A DNA stretch of 64,000 nt, taken from positions 36,527,501-36,591,500 of the forward strand of contig OY747704.1 in NCBI GenBank assembly GCA_963556495.2, read 5' to 3'. The DNA comes from Valencia hispanica (taxonomy: Eukaryota > Chordata > Actinopteri > Cyprinodontiformes > Valenciidae). This document shows positions 36,149 to 46,556 of this stretch, one piece after another. Made by a program: the position numbers and the translations under genes. The notes below the pieces were generated by a model. That model saw only the letters and a list, made by a program, of their open reading frames with translations, made no database searches and was not told the origin of the DNA. Each line of letters starts with the position of its first letter. Position 1 is the first letter of the stretch.

Positions 36149-36240
<92 letters not shown>
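36149..36240. repeat. (TA)n microsatellite, about 46 units
   Basis: A pure TA run of about 92 bp that starts exactly at the damaged right end of the Tc1 element, whose target site is TA. Confidence 0.97.
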
Positions 36241-36241
<1 letters not shown>

Positions 36242-36556
36242 CAAATTAATTAATAAAGCAACATAAAATAAGTATGTATCCACTACAAAACATTAAAAAT
36301 ACTAAGTAAAACAAATAAATAGCTCATTGTAAGAATAAAACTTTGATAGGAAAGGTCAAGTAACAAACAATATTTTCAGTCCCTACTTCAAAGCCAAAGG
36401 TTTCTGCACATCTCAATTTTTTAGGATGTTTAGGAAGTCCGTTCCAAAATACTGAATGGACTGTAGGCATGTGGTGACAAAAAAATTAAACCACTGTATC
36501 ATTAGGATATGTATGGCAATACATTCAAGAGAAGAGTGGGCCTCCACAGACATGTA

Positions 36557-36862
36557 AAATGGTAAATGGCCTGTACTTGTATAGCGCTTTATTTAGTCCT
36601 TGAGGACCCCAAAGAGCTTCAGACTACATTCAGTCATTCACCCATTCACACACATATTCACACACTGGTGATGGCAAGCTACATTGTAGCCACAGCTGCC
36701 CTGGGGCACACTGACAGAAGCGAGGCCACCAGGCCCTCTGACCACCACCAGTAGGGAGAAGGGTGAAGTGTCTTGCCCAAGGACACAACAACTGAGACAG
36801 TCGGAGCGGGGGCTCGAACCGGCAACCCTCCGGTTAGAAGTCGCCCTAGTAAAAGACTCAGT
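36557..36862 (-). repeat. tRNA-derived SINE with L2-like tail, minus strand
   Basis: On the minus strand there is a B-box-like GGTTCGAGCCC. It is followed by GTCCTTGGGCAAGACACTTC, CTACTGGTGGTGGTCAGAGG, CCAGGGCAGCTGTGGCTACA, the TGTGAATG/GTGAATGACTGAATG run and the tail TAAAGCGCTATACAAGTACA. This order is shared with the SINE copies at 55.1 and 59.9 kb. The A-box region is eroded. The tail resembles LINE 3' ends, consistent with L2-driven mobilisation. Confidence 0.8.
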
Positions 36863-37702
36863 TTTATATCTGGGGAAGTGGCAAGTTATGGCAAATGCAT
36901 GGTGGAAAAGTGTTATTAAGCTACTATATATTTAAATAGGACCTGGTTGGTTTGCACAGCTATATTTTGCTCAATAAATGAAGTTATTATTTGAAAACTG
37001 CAATTTGTTTTTAATCAGGTTATTTTGTGCGATCTGAAATATTTAAGTGCAACACAAGCAAAAACAGAAAAGTTGCCTCATAAATCCACTTACTGGAGAT
37101 CTGTCTCTGGTTCAAGTGAGTCCATCTTTAGATAGTATATTTATTGGCAACCCTGGTAAAGATGTCTTAAGATAAATTCATTTATTCCTTTACTGGAGTA
37201 GCATAATCTCACAGTTAAAAAAAGTAGGAAAGTGCAACTTTTTCTATGTGCATCTTTATTCAGGCACTCGTTAGGAAATAGTTGTTTTAAAAAAAAATAT
37301 CACAGGTGAGACAACTGTTGGTACTCCTTAAAATACCTTTGAAATAAATGTAACTAAAGCTGAAAAAACAGTTTTTTTATTTAAACTTAACTTCTTTAGG
37401 TTGGCCAGAGTGTTTAAGAATCTCCAACAGCGTTCCTACATGGCTCAAGAGGTAGAAATTTGTAACCAGTGTGTTGCTGGTTCAAACCCGATTTAGGGCA
37501 GAGAAAAAAGGATAAGAGAGAACAAAAAAAAGACATGAAAAAAAGGATAAGTACGGAGAAGATTTTGTAATACACTATTATCTGAACAAGGGGGAGCATA
37601 TAGGTTTCAAATAGAAGTAGCAAGAGAATGGAACCTTCCGAAAAACCCCATGTGATCTGTGCCATTTCCAAATTATAAATATTTGGAAACAAAGTGGTAT
37701 TA
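36863..37702. other. Intronic stretch, nothing recognised
   Basis: AT-rich sequence without recognisable elements. Near 37430-37500 a weak tRNA-like GGTTCAAACCC (TGGTTCAAACCCGATT) occurs without a partner A box. Confidence 0.4.
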
Positions 37703-38413
37703 GGCCTGGTTCACACCGGCTGCGGAAACGCCGCAAAGCGCCACGGAACGGAGACCGCTTCCATTTGGTGCCCTTGTTAACATATGGTGTAGTTCACACT
37801 AGACGCAAAGCGCTGCGGTCCTTCGCAGCTTGCTTGCACTGTGAAGCGATCGTTTCAGTGTCTTTTCAAAATCTAATTTTCTAAATAAAAGCTAATTTTC
37901 TAAATAAAATTCAGCAATTGACAAATGCCATCATATTTGTCTATCTAAATAAACTATAGAGATGAAAATAAAGAAACACAACACACGCACACACACACAC
38001 ACAAAGCAATGGAGTGGGCTGACCACGGGGCGGGGGGTGGTGTTTTGGGTGTCTAAACACACAAACACAGGGAGTTATACAACCCCCAGCACATGTTCTA
38101 CAAGGACAACAGCAAAAAGGACCAGTGTTGGGAGGCTGTAGCAACAGCAATCGGTTCAACAATTATAGCCTATTATTTAAATCAAAAGGTGTCCCACAAT
38201 TTCTATGCAAATTGTGAAATATATTGCCTCTATAGATTAAATAATAGTCTACATAGTCAACCCTGTGACCAAATTTAATCCTACTAAGCAGAAGTGCTTG
38301 TTGACCGTCACGGAGAAATACGGGTCTGGTGTTAACAGGGGGGCAGCAGATAGCGCGGAATTTTCGTAAGCGAGTCCCCTCGTGGCGCTTCCGCGGGTGG
38401 TGTGAACCAGGCG
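37703..38413. mobile_element. Harbinger-like MITE with 30-bp inverted ends
   Basis: The left end GGCCTGGTTCACACCGGCTG (then CGGAAACGCC) mirrors the right end, whose reverse complement is CGCCTGGTTCACACCACCCG (then CGGAAGCGCC). TTA lies on the left and TAA on the right, close to the TWA target of PIF/Harbinger elements but not identical. The 0.7-kb interior has no transposase. A (CA)n stretch is inside, at about 37978-38002. Confidence 0.65.
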
Positions 38414-39667
38414 TAAGTCTGCCAAATGAATTTATTTACTGGAGTGCCATACTTCTCCAGCTACTTTTCCAATCTATCATCTGTTATGTTAGAGTCAACT
38501 GTGTCAACTCCAGTGCTGAGATCAAGTAAAACCAAGAGACACATTTTAGTGGGATAACTGTATTCATTTCACATTGGTTCATCATAAAAACACAAGTTTG
38601 ACCTAAAGTTGTTAAATTTTGATGAGCATTATGTTCAGCCCCTCACATAGTATACACAGTTAATCAAGAAATGTTATTACTGTTTGTAATGCTATCAAAA
38701 AGTTTTAAAGGTGCGGCTAAAAGACATTTAAAGACATAATTGAAGGTTAAGACATATGGAAGAATTTTTTTTGTTGATAATTAATGGCATTTAGACTGAC
38801 CTGGAGCTTTCTGGAGTGTTTTTAGACTCTATTTGATAACTTATGCACCCTACTGAACCCAATACGGCAAAGACTTTAAAAGGAACCACTTTTGAGCAAA
38901 CAGGCTTTGAGAAGCTAGATTAAACCATGCTTTAACTTTGAAAGATACACCACAGTTTTTCTTGGGTGATGTTCTTTTAACACAGGAAACCAAAGTTAAT
39001 CTTTATTGCATAATTTTGAATATAGGTGATAAAATTTCATACATTTTTAAATGGTGTATATTACCAAGTGAAGGAAAAATTGGCAATGTACATTGGGTTG
39101 GGCAGTTTCATCAGCAACTTTGGGCATGTGTCCAACAGAACAAAATAATATTGAGAAAGGAAAAGATCAACAGTTTAAACAGTCCAGCATAAGCCCTGAC
39201 CCAAATCACAGAAAACTGTTTGGAGAGTGCTGCCAAAGCACAAAAGGATTTCTGCAAACTTTAAAGAGCTTAAGCATAAAGCAATGAAACGGTCACAGAA
39301 GCTACCAGCAGACAAAGGACATCAGGATGCTTCTTAATGGCTGTAAATAAAATAAAAGAAACATTGAGCATTTTGTTAAAGTTTCATGGAAATATAGTTT
39401 AATTTAGAATGTAATTTATTATTTCACTCTAAACTTTTCTGCAGTCCTTCTTAGCAACTAAAACAGTATTGAGTTTTGTTTTTTTTTATGATGTGAAACT
39501 TTTAACAACAAATTCAGCTATGCTTAGAATATTTTTTTACAGTTTTTATTTTCACTATCTATTTAAAAAAGTAAAGAATACATGCTGTTCAGAATTACCA
39601 TTGCTTCTTACTTCTAAATATTTCATTTTATACAAAAAATGTTATTCGGCTTTATCATACTTTAGAG
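38414..39667. other. Intronic stretch, possible Tc1 crumbs only
   Basis: AT-rich. Around 39135-39290 a few words (AGCCCTGACCCAAATCACAG) recall the PDLNP motif of Tc1 transposases, but the context does not support a call. Around 38485-38535 GTCAACTGTGTCAACTCCAG and AGATCAAGTAAAACCA echo the DTVDH/LDLSAA segment of minus-strand L2 reverse transcriptase, so a small L2 crumb is possible. Confidence 0.3.
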
Positions 39668-39872
39668 AAGTGTTTCTTAACCCTGGTCCTCAATGCACAC
39701 TGCCCTACATATTTTAGATGTTTCACTGCTTTGACACACCTGTTTCAGATGATTGCAGTTCAGCAAAAGTCTGTTAATCAGCCATCAATTGAAATCAGGG
39801 ATGCTGAGGCAGGGAAGCATCTAAGACATACAGGGTAGTGTGTCTTGGAGAGCAGGAAAAAAAAACACTGCT
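39668..39872. mobile_element. Palindromic MITE
   Basis: The left half AGTGTTTCTTAACCCTGGTC ... ACACTGCCCTACATATTTTAGATGTTTC is mirrored by the right half GAAGCATCTAAGACATACAGGGTAGTGT ... AAAAAACACTGC. The element can fold on itself over most of its 200 bp. It matches a very common fish MITE type with hAT-like ends (from memory). The 8-bp flanks CTTTAGAG-like and CTTAAGAT-like are too diverged to prove a duplication. Confidence 0.75.
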
Positions 39873-41213
39873 TAAGATTATACCATTTATGTTTCTGATA
39901 AATTACTGTATTTATGTCCACTGATCAGCATCTGTCATAGCAGAGACAATTATTATTTTAGTGCTGGTTGTAACCTCTTAATAATCTTAAATAGTTTTAA
40001 AATTACTTTAATCTTCCTAAGCAGTGCCATTTAAATACAAAATAACATATTTGTGTCTTTTTGGATTCCTAATTTCTGTCCTTGTAACTCGACTATTTCT
40101 TTAAAGCCTTGTGCCTTACACTGAAGTAACAGGACATAACAGGTGTTGTGGTGGTCCATGCCACCAAGATGACATGCACACACGCAAAACCATGTATGCC
40201 ACAAGATGTATTAGGAAAGAGCAAGACAGCAGTTACAGTAGCAATTTCGTGCAAAACAAAAAAGACTATTCACATTCTTCAGTGTGCCTCAGTTTCTTCC
40301 TCTGTGTTCTATTTTCAAGTCAGAGCCTGTAATGATAATCATTCACTGAAATGCCACAAGGCTCAGCGGACCTATTACTTTCTCAGTTATGCCAAGTATT
40401 TCTGTTTGATACAAATGTTAGCATGTATGACATTCATTAATGCTGCAGGAACAACCGCAGTCAACCATGAGAATGTCAACGCTTCTATATGAAGGTTTAG
40501 ATTTTTATTTTATTTTTCATATTTATGATAGATCAAAGGTTGTAACAATATTGCCACCGTTTGCCCCTAAATACTTCAGAGAACCCTTTAATAATGCTTT
40601 CGTTTCCTAAAATGCTAATGCTGTATGATGTAGGGGGGAAAGAATAAAAGAGCAATCCAGGGCTGTTCACTTTAAAGAATATAGCAAACTTATTGGAAAA
40701 AAATATTAGGAAAACAAACACTTTTATTGGTTACGGGCTTAATTTATTGAATATTAATGACTCTTAGCTCTCTTCCATTTGCTTCATAAAAAAGATGTCG
40801 TATTATTATCATTTATATGAAGGTTTAGGGGCTTTATCGCTCACTGAAAACAGGAAATATGTTTTCTGCACTTAAAAGACTTAATGTCATTGTGCATATC
40901 CTCTGTTAGATTATAATGTCAAGCAGCTGATAAAGATGATTACCTATAGTTAACTGCCATTTGCTAGCAAGCAAATCAATTGTGCTTTCCATTCCAACTG
41001 GAATTTGACTTGGTTCTCTTCAGACCCTCTCCTCGCAGCTAGTTGCTTGCCTTAATAAAGCTTCATGCAGTATGACTGTAGCGCATGTACAGCAACATAT
41101 ATTTAGAGAGGCTTTAAATTTAGAATTTTACAATGTTGAAAGAAAGTGAAAACACTGGTAAACTATGCTCCAAAGTAGGATTTTTGTTTTCTGAACCCCA
41201 TATCTAAATTTAA
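39873..41213. other. Intronic stretch, nothing recognised
   Basis: AT-rich sequence; a 114-codon open frame at 40148-40492 has no recognisable features and no splice context that fits the receptor. Confidence 0.45.
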
Positions 41214-41510
41214 AGTGGAACTGAACCCCATAAAAAATCATAACCCCGTCCCCAGACAACATTTGAAAAATTCTACAAAGTGGGCGGTGCCAGGAGTCAT
41301 GGAGGGGTATGGCCAAGTGTTTAGGATGAGCAGAGGGGGGAACGTGGGGGTGTGTTCAGGAGGACATTGACAGCTAGGTTAATCTGACACTGAAACATGG
41401 ACAGTGACCAAAGAGACGTTGGCAGTTTTGCAACTGATGGATCTGATCGACGTTCATCTGTTTTGAACGTTACCCTATGTTAGCATTAACACTCAGAGAC
41501 TGAACCCATC

Positions 41511-41666
41511 ATGTCTCCCTCTGCCTCAGCAGCGCCGGCCTCGGGCAGCGCTGACTCAGCACCCTTAGCCAGCGGATCTCCTCCGCCGTCACCGGAGGTA
41601 GAGGGAGGCTTTATGGAGCCCAGCAGCCCCGAGCCGTATCAATTTGAGCCGCTGGCTCGTCTGTGA
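41511..41666 (+). pseudogene. N-terminal fragment of a transposon-encoded protein (EPYQFEP motif)
   Basis: The ATG at 41511 opens 51 codons starting MSPSASAAPASGSADSAPLA and ending SPEPYQFEPLARL before TGA. The Ser/Pro/Ala-rich start followed by EPYQFEP is like the beginning of an accessory protein of some fish DNA transposons whose next part is a cysteine-rich domain (from memory). That domain is absent. Upstream sequence contains no clear promoter. Confidence 0.4.
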
Positions 41667-41779
41667 CGTAAAGAGTGGAAAAGATGTACCGCTCTCCGCC
41701 AATCACAAAATTAAAATGCAGTAGCCACAGTTCAACCCTAAGAGGGCAGCACTAAGACATTTTTAGACTAAAAAGTGTA

Positions 41780-42715
41780 GAGGCAAGGCAAGGCAAGGCA
41801 AGGCAAGGCAATTTTATTTGTATAGCACACTTTCAACAGCAGGGCAATTCAAGGTGCTTTACATGATTTGGTGATTTAAAAGAAACACATAAAAGAAACA
41901 CACATTATACATGATACACAATAAAGCAAAAGAAAATTTAAAAAAAGCAAGAGAGCATGAACACATTTCATACATATAACATCAAGCATTTACTCAAAGG
42001 CAATTCTAAACAGATGGGTTTTTAGTCTCGATTTAAAGCAGTTCAGAGTTTCAGCAGCTCTACACTCGTCAGGAAGTCTGTTCCAGATAAGGGGAGCATA
42101 GAAACTGAAAGCTGCTTCTCCATGTTTAGTTCTGAGTCTAGGGATGTTTAGTAGGCTAGAGTTGGAGGACCTGAGTGGTCTTGGTGGTTGGTACCATGAC
42201 AACAGGTCTTCAACATATTTTGGTGCTAAGCCATGTAATGATTTATAAACTAGTAAAAGTATTTTAAAGTCTATTCTCTGAGCTACAGGGAGCCAGTGTA
42301 AGGACTTTAGAACTGGGGTGATGTGCTCTACTTTCCTGGTTCTAGTGAGGACGCGAGCGGCAGCGTTCTGGATCAGCTGCAGCTGTCTGATTGACTTTTT
42401 AGGCAGACCTGTCAAGATGCTGTTGCAGTAATCAATCCGACTAAAGATAAACGCATGGATGAGTTTTTCTAGGTTGTGTTGCAAAATCAGTCCTTTAATC
42501 CTAGAAATGTTCTTCAGGTGATAGAACGCTGACCTTGTTATTGCCTTTATGTGACACTGGAGGTTCAGGTCTGAGTCCATTACTACACCTAGGTTACGAA
42601 CCTGATCAGTAGTTTCTAGCTGTATTAATTGAAGCTGTGTGCTGACTCTTGATCGTTCCTCCTTGGGTCCAAAAATAATCACTTCAGTTTTGTTTCTAGA
42701 ATTAAACAAGTTTAC
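41780..42715 (-). mobile_element. L2-clade LINE copy B2, 5'-truncated 3' end
   Basis: The copy starts (minus-strand 3' end) with a tandem GGCAA tract at 41780-41811 and the TTTTATTTGTATAGCACACT segment. It carries one open frame of 239 codons (41990-42709) from [14 protein letters not shown] to LFRIAFE: the post-catalytic part of reverse transcriptase and the C-terminal domain, with [15 protein letters not shown] and [11 protein letters not shown]. The catalytic YADD is lost by truncation. The frame is undamaged, so this is younger than copies B1 and B3. Confidence 0.9.
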
Positions 42716-42823
42716 ACGAAAATGTAAAAAAATCCCTAGAAACCGAAAGATTGCATTGGTAAAGACCCTTTTATACAGTTTATATGCAAAAAAAAGTTGT
42801 TTTGGGATTTAGTTACTCTTTAA

Positions 42824-45800
42824 GTGTCTGATGATACATTATATTCTCATCTAGCAAGCTTTTACCAAAATATTTATTACAAAAAAAAATTACACCGATT
42901 ACAAATACCTTCAATTGCATTTATATTTCCAAGATTGATAGTTTATTAATAACCTGCACAACTGCTAAATCTGAATAGGCTACAAGCTGTGGTTAAAAGT
43001 TCAAAAGAATGAAATAAAACACTGTAAAATCCAGTTAGCTTCCTTGTTGCTCTTTTGTAGAGTTTCCCTTTCTCAGTTAGGCAATTATTATTGTACCACT
43101 CAAACATTTGGCTATGGATCCAGATGTTTTCACAAATCACATACACATCTATCTTCTATACCCAGTATTTACCACTAACGTATCTCAGAAGAAGTGTTTA
43201 CTCTGCAGCAGCAGTCCTTCCTCTGACAGTAGACTTCTATAACAATCACTATCCATATGTCTGAACTTTAGGTCATCTGCCAAACCTAAAAATACAGCTA
43301 CTGATATGTTGAAAACATCTGCCTATATACAGTTTATAAGATTACTATGTTTCTTTTTATTAAGTGCAAAAACCTTGCCAAAATACATAAGACCTGCAGC
43401 AACACAGGACTGTGGCGCCTGGACTGGTGGCCTCATATCCGCTCCATGAATTAGGGCCACATCTGTGTGTTGTATAAAACTACACCTTCTTTTTACTGAG
43501 AATTGAAGTGTCAATGTCTATCCCTTTTACTCTCTTTGCATCTTATAAACTTTGTTCATTTGGTGTTCAGCAACACTTTAATTTATGATAGTGAATTAAT
43601 TTAAATTGTAAAAGAATGTTCAGTTTATCTGAAACCTAAGTTTGTAAAAACATTATTTAGTTTGCATTTTACTTACAGTTGAGCATGCTCTCAATGTAAA
43701 AACAAGGATGATTCTAATAGATTAGCTAAACTGATCAATCCTCACAATATGAGGATAATCTATTCCCTAAATTAAATACATTCTAATGCATAATGTAATA
43801 CAATTTATTTGGAGAATGGATATGTTAATGTGCAAAATACATTCTATCCCTATGGATTATTATACATGAGAGCATAGAGCATACTGTATAGTTGTCATGA
43901 CTTAGCTTTATCTACAGCCAACAGTCAGTCAGCACCACTGAAGGGAAGTTCACAGCTTATAATTGATCATCCTTCCGTCACCCATCACATTCTCTCCTCT
44001 GAGGATCAGAGGATTTGAAGTTAAGAAGACAAGAAATGATAAGAGATGCTTACGGCTTCTTTTGCTTCCTGTCATTCTCCTAAATTTGGAGGATAATTCC
44101 GTTATTGATAAATCTCTTTATCAAATGTCTTTTACTGTCCTTCAGTCATTTATCGTCTTTTTGTTTTTGGTTATATTCCAGACCTTCAGATTAGGTGATT
44201 TTTTTCTTAAAAATGTTCCTTTCATTTGTCCTTCTTAGGGGAAAACAGGCGCCATAAACTCAATAATGAAAATGTCATTCTGTAGATTCTCATCCAACAA
44301 AATTATGTACTCTAAGCCTTTCTAAAATTGGATGGATTTTTATGGTTTACAGATAATTTACACAAAAGAAAGTTCTGTGTTACTGAAAATCGCACAATAT
44401 TCCCGAGCATTAGGCTGTAGCGCTCTATGTATCTTAACAGTTTGTTCAGAATAAGCACTCAAGGCAAGATAATGCATCAGGTGATGTACACATCATGCAC
44501 TCAGCCTTGTTCCAGCCATGTTAGGCTTTTTTTCCTGATAGCTTACTATGAGGCATGAGACACACATCTTAAATGTTGCTGCTCCATTTAACATTGTCTT
44601 TCAATGTTCTCAGTTTTCCATTAATATTTTGCATTCACCACCATCTGGGTGTATGGGTATTGTATTTCCTCTCCAAGAAAAAAATTGTTTTGCTATTTGT
44701 GTGTTCTTCCAAAAAACAAGGTGACAAATTGTGTGGATGGTAGAGGTATAAGCCGAAACAATCTTATTCTCACTTATGAACGACTAAGTGGAAAAATAAG
44801 AGTTTAATGTTTCTTAGACAAAAAGGCAGAGGGATTGGCTGAAGGGATACACAGAGCATTGTAGTAAGTATAAGAATCAGAAGAATGGTGCCAAGACGAA
44901 GTGAGAATTTTGCTTTTGACTCTCATCTTCAAATGCTGCACTGAAGACTAAGATTTAATGCCTTCTGGGTATGGAATGAGAGAGATTGAGGTCATGTTTG
45001 GATGTTTGTGGGAATGCTTGTACTCTAAAACTTCCAGTTGATATAAAAAATAGCTAATGTCTTACTTTAGGTTTGAGCTGTGTATCATGAATGTTGCTAC
45101 CTACCAAGAGTTTCAGTTTTTAGAGAACACCACTGGGTTCTTTGCATAGAGTAAGGTCTTATTTTGCCTCTTTTAGAATTGAAATAAAAATGGCAATATT
45201 GAAATATAATTTTATTTTCTGTACGCAAGAGGGAATATTAATGCTGCTTTGCTGTAAATATTAATTCCCTATAAATTACAGAGTGGGTTATTATTGAGGA
45301 GAAACTGATGATGAGTCAATAGTGTGAATGAAGAATTTAAAAGCTGTCTTGAACTCGATTTTTATTTTTACCCTAAATGCAATTTTAATATTTTAGGAAC
45401 AGGAGTCAGCCAATATTGAGTCAAAGTCCTGTACTCCATTTATGTTTTAAAAAATCAAAGCAGTTCTATCTGCTTGAAAATTATGTGCAGCTTTACAGTG
45501 CAGTGAAATAGTACTCTGCATTTCATCAGCTGTACTGCAATTCACTCGCCGATTATGTTAAGGATGCTGCAGTCTCTTTTTTCCATGTTACTTGAGAGCA
45601 AACTATATTTTACCCCAACCACAGGTTCTACAGGACAACCTCTGCATGGCCAGCAGCTATAATCTTCTGATGATGTGTCATCTGAAAGACATACAGCTAG
45701 TCCTCAACAAGTTTAATTTTTACACGCAAGGCCTGCATGAGCTATAATACAGTTTTGCAAGCTGTTCACATAACACGCTGTGTTTGGTCAAAATTACCCA

Positions 45801-45970
45801 TGCAAAATGTTGTCGCACATCTCATTAGAGGTGGAGCTAATATATTCACAGGCATTAGACCAAGAACAGAAACTGGGAGTTAAGTTTTGTCAAGAAATCA
45901 TCTGTACCACATTCCTTCTTTTGGATTAAATTAGACTTTTGTTAATCTTTCAAAAAAATGAATGGCTTAC
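42824..45970. other. Intronic stretch, nothing recognised
   Basis: AT-rich sequence. No inverted ends, SINE heads or family-like open frames were seen. Confidence 0.5.
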
Positions 45971-46556
45971 TCTAGGTGTCAGGGGTCAATGTTTGACTTA
46001 AGTGGAGTAGTTCAAGTATCTAGGTTCGTGAGTGATTGCAGTATTGCAGGCATTGTTCCATTATGTTATGCCGATGAAAAAGCTGAGCAAAAAAACAAAG
46101 CTCATGAATTAACAGTCTGTCTACGTTGTAGCCCTCTTCCATGAATATAAGATTTGGATTATGAGTAAATAAGAACAAAATGACAGCAACTGAAAATGTG
46201 TCGAAATGAGCTTCATCTAGTCCCAGTAGTAGGTGAGTAGTCCCAGAAATGGTGTAAGGTGATGGGAGTAACTTGACATAGAGCCACTGCTCTTGTGTTT
46301 TAAAAAAGTTAGTTAGAGCAGGTTGCAATATCTGACCAGAATGCCTCCTGGGCACCACTATTTGGAGGTTTTTTGAGTAGGTCCCAGTTGGAGTAGACCC
46401 TAGAATTTGCTAAAGGGACTAGACATAGGCTACCTTCAGGTATTAGGAATGCTTACAAATTTCCCTGACTGAGCTGCAGTTTGTTGCGGAGAAGAGGGAT
46501 GTCTGGGTTTATCCTTGCAACCTGACCTGAGATAAGCGGAAGATGATGGATGGATA
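45971..46556 (+). mobile_element. RTE-like LINE relic, 3' end
   Basis: Order-preserved words of the fish RTE-type LINE 3' region can be followed: GAGTAGTTCAAGTATCTAGG, GAAAAAGCTGAGCAAAAAAA with CAAAGCTC, CGAAATGAGCTTCATCT, AGAGCCACTGCTC, ATGCCTCCTGGGCACC, and the tail GAGATAAGCGGAAGATGATG followed by GATGGAT. Many gaps and stops. Together with 30220-30780 it shows two old insertions of one family in sense orientation. Confidence 0.65.

Larger units (their letters stand above)
32978..36149 (-). mobile_element. Tc1-type DNA transposon, interrupted by an L2 LINE
   Basis: The left inverted end is CACTGCTCAAAAAAGGGGAA after TA at 32976-32977. The right end retains ...GTTTAAGTGTTCCCTA before running into a (TA)n tract, so the last 20 or so bases of that end are lost or overwritten. 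The transposase is on the minus strand. An L2 copy occupies 33220-34991. Without it the element is about 1.4 kb, normal for Tc1. Confidence 0.85.
32911..36480 (-). mobile_element. Old L2 LINE 3' fragment, split by a Tc1 element
   Basis: 32911-32975 (TATTTGTATAGCACC ... TAATTCAAAGTGCTTT) has the minus-strand 3'-end wording of fish L2 LINEs. 36241-36480 continues with words found in the C-terminal region of such LINEs, including TTTAGGAAGTCCGTTCC, the counterpart of the GGAAGTTTGTTCC segment in the copies at 33.5 and 60.4 kb. Removing the Tc1 copy between them gives one degraded LINE tail. The right boundary is approximate. Confidence 0.5.
41214..42819 (+). mobile_element. TTAA-flanked DNA transposon (Kolobok- or piggyBac-like), split by an L2 LINE
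   Basis: TTAA occurs on both sides (41210-41213 and 42820-42823). The left end AGTGGAACTGAACCCCATAA and the reverse-complemented right end AGAGTAACTAAATCCCAAAA are imperfect inverted repeats. A short open frame at 41511-41666 lies in the left arm. An L2 copy (41780-42715) fills most of the right half. Without it only about 0.67 kb remains, so the copy is non-autonomous. TTAA targets occur in both Kolobok and piggyBac; the encoded fragment does not decide between them. Confidence 0.7.

Noticed and set aside
37430..37500. tRNA-like GGTTCAAACCC, considered as a tRNA gene
   Set aside because: No A box, no cloverleaf partner arms; at most a SINE crumb. The tRNA-like heads at 55.15 and 59.93 kb likewise belong to SINEs.
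39135..39290. SPDPNHRKLFGE peptide resembling the Tc1 PDLNPIE motif
   Set aside because: The match is a few residues long and no other Tc1 block is nearby.
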